From Cherax quadricarinatus (lineage: Eukaryota > Arthropoda > Malacostraca > Decapoda > Parastacidae), in the NCBI RefSeq assembly GCF_038502225.1, contig NC_091374.1:10032201-10096200 (forward strand): a stretch of 64,000 nt of DNA, written 5' to 3'. Under the pieces are notes generated by a model. That model did no database searches. It saw nothing but the letters and a program-made list of their open reading frames with translations, and was not told the DNA's origin. This document shows, one piece after another, positions 55,920 to 64,000 of this stretch (positions are counted from its first letter, which is position 1; each line of letters begins with the position of its first letter). Position numbers and translations under genes: made by a program.

Positions 55920-58165
55920 GATGTAACACACTACACACTGCTTCTCAACAATACGACACTACACTACACACTGCTTCTCAACAATACGACACTACACTAC
56001 ACACTGCTTCCCAACAATACGACACTACACTACACACTGCTTCTCAACAATACGACACTACACACTGCTTCTCAACAATACGACACTACACACTGCTTCT
56101 CAACAATACGACACTACACTACACACTGCTTCTCAACAATACGACACTACACTACACACTGCTTCTCAACAATACGACACTACACTACACACTGCTTCCC
56201 AACAATACGACACTACACTACACACTGCTTCTCAACAATACGACACTACACACTGCTTCTCAACAATACGACACTACACTACACACTGCTTCTCAACAAT
56301 ACGACACTACACTACACACTGCTTCCCAACAATACGACACTACACTACACACTGCTTCTCAACAATACGACACTACACACTGCTTCTCAACAATACGACA
56401 CTACACACTGCTTCTCAACAATACGACACTACACTACACACTGCTTCTCAACAATACGACACTACACACTGCTTCTCAACAATACGACACTACACACTGC
56501 TTCTCAACAATACGACACTACACTACACACTGCTTCTCAACAATACGACACTACACACTGCTTCTCAACAATACGACACTACACTACACACTGCTTCTCA
56601 ACAATACGACACTACACACTGCTTCTCAACAATACGACACTACACTACACACTGCTTCTCAACAATACGACACTACACACTGCTTCTCAACAATACGACA
56701 CTACACTACACACTGCTTCTCAACAATACGACACTACACACTGCTTCTCAACAATACGACACTACACTACACACTGCTTCTCAACAATACGACACTACAC
56801 ACTGCTTCTCAACAATACGACACTACACACTGCTTCTCAACAATACGACACTACACACTGCTTCTCAACAATACGACACTACACACTGCTTCTCAACAAT
56901 ACGACACTACACTACACACTGCTTCTCAACAATACGACACTACACACTGCTTCTCAACAATACGACACTACACTACACACTGCTTCTCAACAATACGACA
57001 CTACACACTGCTTCTCAACAATACGACACTACACACTGCTTCTCAACAATACGACACTACACACTGCTTCTCAACAATACGACACTACACTACACACTGC
57101 TTCTCAACAATACGACACTACACTACACACTGCTTCTCAACAATACGACACTACACACTGCTTCTCAACAATACGACACTACACTACACACTGCTTCTCA
57201 ACAATACGACACTACACACTGCTTCTCAACAATACGACACTACACACTGCTTCTCAACAATACGACACTACACACTGCTTCTCAACAATACGACACTACA
57301 CACTGCTTCTCAACAATACGACACTACACACTGCTTCTCAACAATACGACACTACACTACACACTGCTTCTCAACAATACGACACTACACACTGCTTCTC
57401 AACAATACGACACTACACTACACACTGCTTCTCAACAATACGACACTACACACTGCTTCTCAACAATACGACACTACACACTGCTTCTCAACAATACGAC
57501 ACTACACTACACACTGCTACTCAACAATACGACACTACACACTGCTTCTCAACAATACGACACTACACACTGCTTCTCAACAATACGACACTACACTACA
57601 CACTGCTTCTCAACAATACGACACTACACTACACACTGCTTCTCAACAATACGACACTACACTACACACTGCTACTCAACAATACGACACTACACTACAC
57701 ACTGCTTCTCAACAATACGACACTACACACTGCTTCTCAACAATACGACACGACACTACACACTGCTTCTCAACAATACGACACTACACTACACACTGCT
57801 TCTCAACAATACGACACTATACTACACACTGCTTCTCAACAATACGACACTACACACTGCTACTCAACAATACGACACTACACTACACACTGCTTCTCAA
57901 CAATACGACACTACACACTGCTACTCAACAATACGACACTACACTACACACTGCTTCTCAACAATACGACACTATACTACACACTGCTTCTCAACAATAC
58001 GACACTACACTACACACTGCTTCTCAACAATACGACACTACACAATGCTACTAAACTATATGACACTACACACTGCTACTAAACAATACGACACTACACA
58101 TTGCTACTAAACAATACGACACTACACACTGCTACTAAACAATACTACACTACACACTGCTACTA
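55920..58165. repeat. satellite array, 28- and 33-bp units
   Basis: About 75 copies of CACTACACACTGCTTCTCAA followed by CAATACGA (28 bp), or with an extra CACTA (33 bp). Copies at the right end are more degenerate (TACTAAACAATA). Because no stop codon occurs in the unit in these frames, open frames of more than 740 codons run through it, encoding only cycles such as TLHTASQQYD. They have no start context, conserved domain or codon bias and are not genes. Confidence 0.96.
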
Positions 58166-58169
58166 AACA

Positions 58170-59020
58170 ATATGACACCCGCTACAAACATATCACATTT
58201 TTGACACCTATATGACTGTATCCTATAGTCATGTTCCACCACCACCGCTCACCACAATCTTCAGTTATGGTGTCACAGCCCTTTCCGGCCCACACACTTC
58301 AACACCCACACAACGCACTCTGGTAAGCGAGGCAGACGCTGCAGCCTCCAGTGAACGCACTTCAGCCCTCTCAATTTAAAGACTTCGCTTACAATTCTGG
58401 CCAGTGTGAATCCCTAAATTGTTAGACTAGAGGTTCACAAAACAAGTACAACCCTGTACACGACAGTGTGAAGGACGTAAGGACGATGACAATGTTAGGG
58501 AAGGTGATGGTGTTGGGGAGCTGTCGGGTGAGTCACTGAACACGGACGCCTCCCAAGGACAAGCTCTCTCCACTTTTTGTGTTCACCTCCCCTCTTCCCC
58601 TTCACCCCCCCCCCGAACCCTCGTCGTTCCCTTCCTCCGTAATCATACAAAAATAAAAATATTAAATTTTGGCTTATAAATAAAAATCCTTACAACTTAC
58701 GGTTAATAAAATGATTATTATTACAATCGAAACTAAGCGCTAAACCCACAAGGGTCATACAGCGCTGCACGGTAAACAAATGGTGTATCAAGTCCAAGCC
58801 CTGGTGGGCGGCGGCGAGTGCTGAGGACAAGGCTTTCGTGGGGCGTGACATACCAAGAACAGCTAAAGTTAACTGTCAAACACTCAACCACCAACGCCCA
58901 CCTTCATAACAGCATCAACAACAGCGGTCATACACTGACCCACCCACGCCCATAACGAATAAAAAGCCACAATATCGTGACGGAAACAATACCCAAATAA
59001 ACCACTCATAGGAGACTAAA
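58170..59020. other. no gene; SINE-like repeat at 58715-58800
   Basis: ATTATTATTACAATCGAAAC, TAAGCGCTAAACCCACAAGG and GTCATACAGCGCTGCACGG are a clean SINE family D head. A GTGAGT (58528-58533) after ATGACAATGTTAGGG and a GTAAGC after ATGGTGTCACAGCC are possible plus-strand first-exon donors, but unsupported. Confidence 0.5.
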
Positions 59021-59026
59021 ACTTAT

Positions 59027-59104
59027 GATGTTTCGGTTCTTATTTATACCATTAAATAATTTGACTAGTTAATGGTCCAAGCCGGACCGAAACGTCGTCA
59101 CAGG
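59027..59104. repeat. inverted repeat with GAAACGTC half-unit
   Basis: ACTTATGATGTTTCGGTTC at the left is the imperfect reverse complement of GGACCGAAACGTCGTCAC at the right. The interior TTAATGGTCCAAGCCGGACC forms a GGTCC/GGACC stem next to GAAACGTC, as at 21684-21773. Confidence 0.6.
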
Positions 59105-59384
59105 TCGCAGGTTGTGTACACGCCCACATCCTTCATAACAGCTGGGTTAATATCTGTAACATTAGTACACCAGTCAGTTACTTGTGATACTACTGCATAT
59201 ATGTATCAGTGAAAGCTAACACTGACTAGAATAATGAGGATACTTTATAGTAGCCAGTCACACAACTCGTGTAATTTTATTAGGAATGCATACGGTAATT
59301 GGCGCGGCTCGCTAGCAGCAACAACCAAGTTCATCAGATTGTCACTTGGAAAACCTGACTTCAGGCTGGACTGAGAGTGTAAAA
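59105..59384. other. no gene recognised
   Basis: Unassigned sequence between the inverted repeat and the LINE end. Confidence 0.4.
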
Positions 59385-59770
59385 AATCACCTCGTACATG
59401 GCTGTTGGAATGGAGGGTGTTCCACGGATCAACCCCCTCCCCCACGGCCCGGTCCACGACCAGGACTCCTGGTGGATCAGGGCCTGATCAACCAGGCCGT
59501 TACTGCTGGCCTCGCGTAGTCCAACGTACGAACCACAGCCTGGCCCCTTTGATATACCTCTGAAGAGTTTCGCGATTTTCTCTACTCTCTGAGCCCGGCC
59601 ATGAACCAGGCTCGTCTTTGAGTATTTGTCCAGCTCCCTTTTGAAGGCAGGCAGGGGTCTATTGGTAATTCCCCTTATGCATGGTGGGAGACTGTTGAAC
59701 AGTCTTGGTCCCCGGACACTTACTGGGTTTTCTCTAAGTGTATCAATGGTGCCCTTGCTAAAGGTCTTAT
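59385..59770 (-). mobile_element. LINE family C C-terminus and 3' end, well preserved
   Basis: The minus strand, from 59770 downward, reads GTIDTLRENPVSVRGPRLFN, SLPPCIRGITNRPLPAFKRE, LDKYSKT and, after a shift, DQALIHQESW-like sequence. This is the textbook CR1-like C-terminal order. The 3' part contains AGGAGTCCTGGTCGTGGACC and a GGGGGTTGATCCGTGG remnant. Confidence 0.83.
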
Positions 59771-59774
59771 ATCA

Positions 59775-61510
59775 AGGTTGACGTACATGTTTTCAGTAGG
59801 TAAGTATTAGGTAAAGCCATGCAAGCACAAATAACGAAACATTCACGCAAGAAGGCATAGGTACGAGGTCACAGGAACATAGGAAGACAGAAAAAAAACA
59901 TACAGTAAAACGCATGCAGGTAGGAATAAACATTAACGCAGGCCGGCAGTGTAGGAAACGACTACTACGTATTAAGATGAGATACAAATAAGGAAGAAGG
60001 AAGTTTTGGAAGCGTGTCAAATAGTATACATGTTCACACATGTATTCGACACGTGGTTCAAAAATACACGTGCGCAAAAACTAGGACATATTTATTGTTA
60101 AAGGCTTCGGTCCTGGGCTCTTGATAAGATCCTAGGATTGAAACATTCCCTAATATGTTCTAGTGCTTACTGACGTGCCTTATTACATATACACACAGTC
60201 CACATTTTGCCACACCTACACAACACTTTTGGACACACAGATAGTCGCCTCGCACAACCATAAATGAAGCATTCCTTCACATACATCTTAATATATTTTT
60301 TACCCTGGTTGCTTTAGCTACATTGATCATACCAGTCAGTGCTTCCTGGAATCACCACTTTGTATGACGGCTGGAGCAACTAGATTGTTGCTGCAACGGG
60401 CATGATTTACAGTAACTTTCGAAGTTCCTTCTTTATGACAGGATAAAGTTAATTTTCATTATATACGAAGGCAGGGTACCGAAAACCCTAGAGCCCTTTG
60501 TGATTACACAAGTCTTTCCGTATACTTATCGTAGTTCTGCTTTCGCTGAAAGTATTTTGCAGTATATCGCATTTACTATTATCATAAGTTGTTTCGGTGC
60601 GCAGATATAGAGCCAGACAATCTTAATATTTTTTCGAATGAAAATTTTTATCAATTTTTCTCGGCTGAACACCTAAAGCCAAGGTGATGGAAGAAATGAA
60701 AGGAAGGTGAGCATACCCCGCAGGTGGGCAGCACCAGCTGGAATACCCCGCAGGTGGGCAGCACCAGTTAGACAGTACAAAGTGAACATAAAAGGGGTAG
60801 TCACTGATACTAAACCAATAGGCTAGTGTTCAACTCTCATACCTGTGATCATCAGTGTCCTATGCTTCAATTACATTTTTTTTAGGTTAAAACTGGTCGT
60901 AAATCCTGGTGATTAAATGTAACTATCTGGAACCATGAAGAATGTAAAAATAATTGATCATAAAGTTTTTTTTTTTTGTGATTTTGATAACTTGAGAAAA
61001 TCTAGCTCGTTATATTTTTATTAAGAATGTTCAACATTATGTTGATGATTAACTAGGATATCTACGGCCGGTCTATAAGGTTGAAGCAATCTTACGAGGC
61101 TCTGCAAATTGACATTTTGTAGCGCATAATGAAATGTAGATGAATGGATACAGTAACTAAACGCGGTTTAACTAGCCTCATTATGACCACCAGCCATCTA
61201 CATGAAGATAGAGGCCAACCTGGCTGAACAAAAAAAAAATGCCTCATCAATACTAGACAACAGGGAATGCATCACATACTAACGCCCTCACCTGTCACTG
61301 GCGTCCACTAGTGCATAAAAGTCACGATTAGCTTGTAAATTATAGCATGTTGCCAGCGAACCTTCAGCACCCTTACAGGTTTGTTGGTATTTTGTTACGA
61401 ATACGTAAAATGGTAGGTAAAACCTTAAAAACTTTTACTGGTATTTAGAATATATTCATCTTGAACGTGTGTGCGCTATAAGAAATCTTATTAGTATTTT
61501 TATATTTCCT
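59775..61510. other. no gene; one 32-bp duplication
   Basis: CATACCCCGCAGGTGGGCAG then CACCAGCTGGA is tandemly duplicated at 60711-60770. The rest has no recognised feature. Confidence 0.5.
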
Positions 61511-61516
61511 TCTTGG

Positions 61517-62337
<821 letters not shown>

Positions 62338-62339
62338 CC

Positions 62340-63040
62340 ACTTCTTGAGAAGCACATACTGTATAACACCCTGACCCTTCCATTACTGTCGTCTAACCGT
62401 TGCTATGAACTCATGGTGCCCTTGTCCCGCCCTCACACTGTTCCTAATATTTAATACATATATAAACTACTGCCAAAACCTTTCTCACCACTCCACATTT
62501 TAATTCTCCGCGAACTCTTAAAAGGTAAAGAAAGGAAGAGTATGGACTAGTGAGGGATGGTGAGGTGAGAAGACAAGGAAAAGGAGGAAAAATTGGAGAA
62601 AGCTAGGAAACTGAGAATGGATGAAAACTAGCTGAGAAATAGATTGAAAATGTAGTGAGGGAGATGTAGATAGAAGGCAGAAGAACAAGGAAGCCACCCA
62701 GCAACACCAGGAAGACAAGATGAGGATGACTACTCTGGATATGTAGCAGAGAGTTTGATCAGAACACTGCGTAGGAAGAGCCAAGGCACTAGCAGCTGGC
62801 TACCAGTGATTTCCTCCGCCTGATCAATACTGACCAATGGTCACCTCATTACAGTGGCCATCTGACCTCCCTCTCTGCTACTTTCCAGTCCACGAGAAAC
62901 ATGGTTCATTCATGCTCCTCCAAACCGGTCTCGTGCATTTGCATCTCTTACGTACCTAGTGACATTTGTACTTAATCTCCTCCCCTTCCACAAACACAAT
63001 TTTATGTTGTAAAGTTTATCTGTGGGAGAGGAAACTCGCT
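62340..63040. other. no gene recognised
   Basis: Purine-rich 62520-62700. No exon candidates. Confidence 0.4.
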
Positions 63041-63045
63041 GCAAT

Positions 63046-63170
63046 GTTTTGGTCTGTCTTGGACCAATGTCAGGTCACAACTAAGCGAGAAAAAGCAGCA
63101 AAGACTAGTCTTCTGTCTTCTCCTTTTTCTCGCTTAGTTGTGACGACAGTGGACCATGGTGGACCAAAAC
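63046..63170. repeat. inverted repeat, arms about 48 bp
   Basis: TTTTGGTCTGTCTTGGACCA, ATGTCAGGTCACAACTAAGC and GAGAAAAAG are matched in reverse by CTTTTTCTCGCTTAGTTGTG, ACGACAGTGGACCATGGTGG and ACCAAAA, with a loop of about 30 nt. The arms have diverged slightly. Confidence 0.88.
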
Positions 63171-63174
63171 GATA

Positions 63175-63700
63175 CTATATGCTTCCTCTCCTAATGGCGG
63201 GATATTCGTGAACTTTATAAATTAGTAATTATTTATCTGATGCTGTGGAGGGGGGGGGGTAATGGCGATGAGCTCCAGCTCTGTTATCTAATTATGTAAT
63301 TCCTACAGGGAGTTTACTACTATTGTATCGTTGTTCAGTTAGTTTCACTTAACTCACTCTTAAGCTGAACAAATGTTTTCTGATAACCTCACGACTCATT
63401 AACAAGTTTTAATTTCCAAGATGACCTCTTGTTCCTACTACATTCCTAGTAAATGATCATATCCTCTTATTCTTCACTGCTACAGTGAAATAAAACCTAG
63501 CTCACACATTTTCTCTACAGTTTATCTTAACTAAGGCATGATTTGCTTCACTTTTTAGTACTCCCTCAAGTTTGCTTCGTTTTGCCTTTTACGAGTCGCA
63601 CATATGAGGTAGTGATGATGAGAACGAATCTGTCCAGGTTCCTGAATGCTACGTTTGCGAGAACAGATTTGGGGCGAAAAATCTGCGTTAACAATAGCAA
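63175..63700. other. no gene recognised
   Basis: No recognisable gene. A G9 run lies near 63250. Confidence 0.4.
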
Positions 63701-63705
63701 GCGAG

Positions 63706-63759
63706 TGACACACAGATACCCTTCGTATCAAATATAATACCAAGGGTGTCTGTGTGTCA
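63706..63759. repeat. short inverted repeat
   Basis: TGACACACAGATACCCTTCG then TAT (63706-63728) versus AATACCAAGGGTGTCTGTGT then GTCA (63736-63759). Confidence 0.8.
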
Positions 63760-63950
63760 TTAGTAGCGTTGATAAAGACCCTACCTGCACCCATCACCCA
63801 ATCTTGAGTGCCATCATAAGAGTTAATATACATCAACGCACTGATACCGAACATTCATGTATCGTCCCACGATTTTCCAAATTTCCATACTAAGAATTCC
63901 TCTGATATACTAATCACCAATCTCCATTTATTTTACTCACATAACACAAT
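63760..63950. other. no gene recognised
   Basis: Unassigned. Confidence 0.4.
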
Positions 63951-63952
63951 GT

Positions 63953-64000
63953 GGGTAGCCAGGCTTTTCTGTTGATTGTTCAACCAGGCTATTGTTGTTG
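63953..64000 (-). mobile_element. LINE family B 3' end, cut by window edge
   Basis: GTAGCCAGGCTTTTCTGTTG and GTTCAACCAGGCTATTGTTG match the CAGGCTCGTC...TCAACCAGGCTGTTGCTG tail of family B. Confidence 0.55.

Noticed and set aside
55731..58082. Open frames of 783 and 748 codons
   Set aside because: They are pure translations of the 28/33-bp satellite (cycles of TLHTASQQYD and HYTLLLNNT). There is no domain, no codon bias, and all copies mutate without regard to frame.
58485..58533. Plus-strand first exon MTMLGKVMVLGSCR with GTGAGT donor
   Set aside because: Very short, no matching downstream exon found on the plus strand, and GTGAGT occurs by chance.

Overview
This is a nuclear eukaryotic window, most likely from a decapod crustacean, with crayfish as my best guess. 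That is an inference. It rests on dense long microsatellites, several satellite arrays, and dispersed repeats I associate with decapod genomes: CR1-like LINE 3' ends, short SINEs beginning with an AAGCGCTAA motif, and a foldback element with GTGCCGAATAGGTAAA termini. Operons, rRNA genes, CRISPR arrays and prokaryotic gene organisation are absent.

Layout. 0-6 kb: a decayed Penelope-like element, LINE scraps and simple repeats. 7.0-9.6 kb: a satellite with a unit of about 41 bp. 10-24 kb: LINE 3' ends, a foldback MITE, inverted SINE pairs, and at 21.7-22.4 kb a hammerhead-ribozyme-like repeat unit with a near-perfect palindrome. 26-30 kb: GT tracts, a tandemly amplified LINE tail, and a 47-49 bp satellite array. 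30.8-41.4 kb: the best candidate host gene, on the minus strand. It has a long single-copy exon (about 590 codons, charged and Ser/Arg-rich), an RS-rich exon, and short GC-rich exons with hydrophobic segments whose splice phases can be chained. Its introns hold LINE, MITE, SINE and mariner insertions. 36.1 and 42.2 kb: two copies of a LINE C-terminus with a restriction-like endonuclease signature. 43.5-54.5 kb: isolated candidate exons of other host genes among LINE fragments and a tRNA-derived SINE. 55.4-58.2 kb: two related satellite blocks. 61.5-62.3 kb: a GAA/GCA region running into about 170 uninterrupted GCA (CAG) triplets. 63-64 kb: two inverted repeats and a LINE end.

Nearly all long open frames outside 39.1-40.9 kb come from satellites or microsatellites and are not genes. 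Mobile elements are mostly 3'-end or internal fragments with frameshifts. No intact autonomous element is visible. The most interesting structures are the hammerhead-like unit with short-loop palindromes nucleated on its stem II, the unidentified RS-rich/membrane host gene, and the very long pure CAG tract. Splice models were made by eye and exon edges are provisional.
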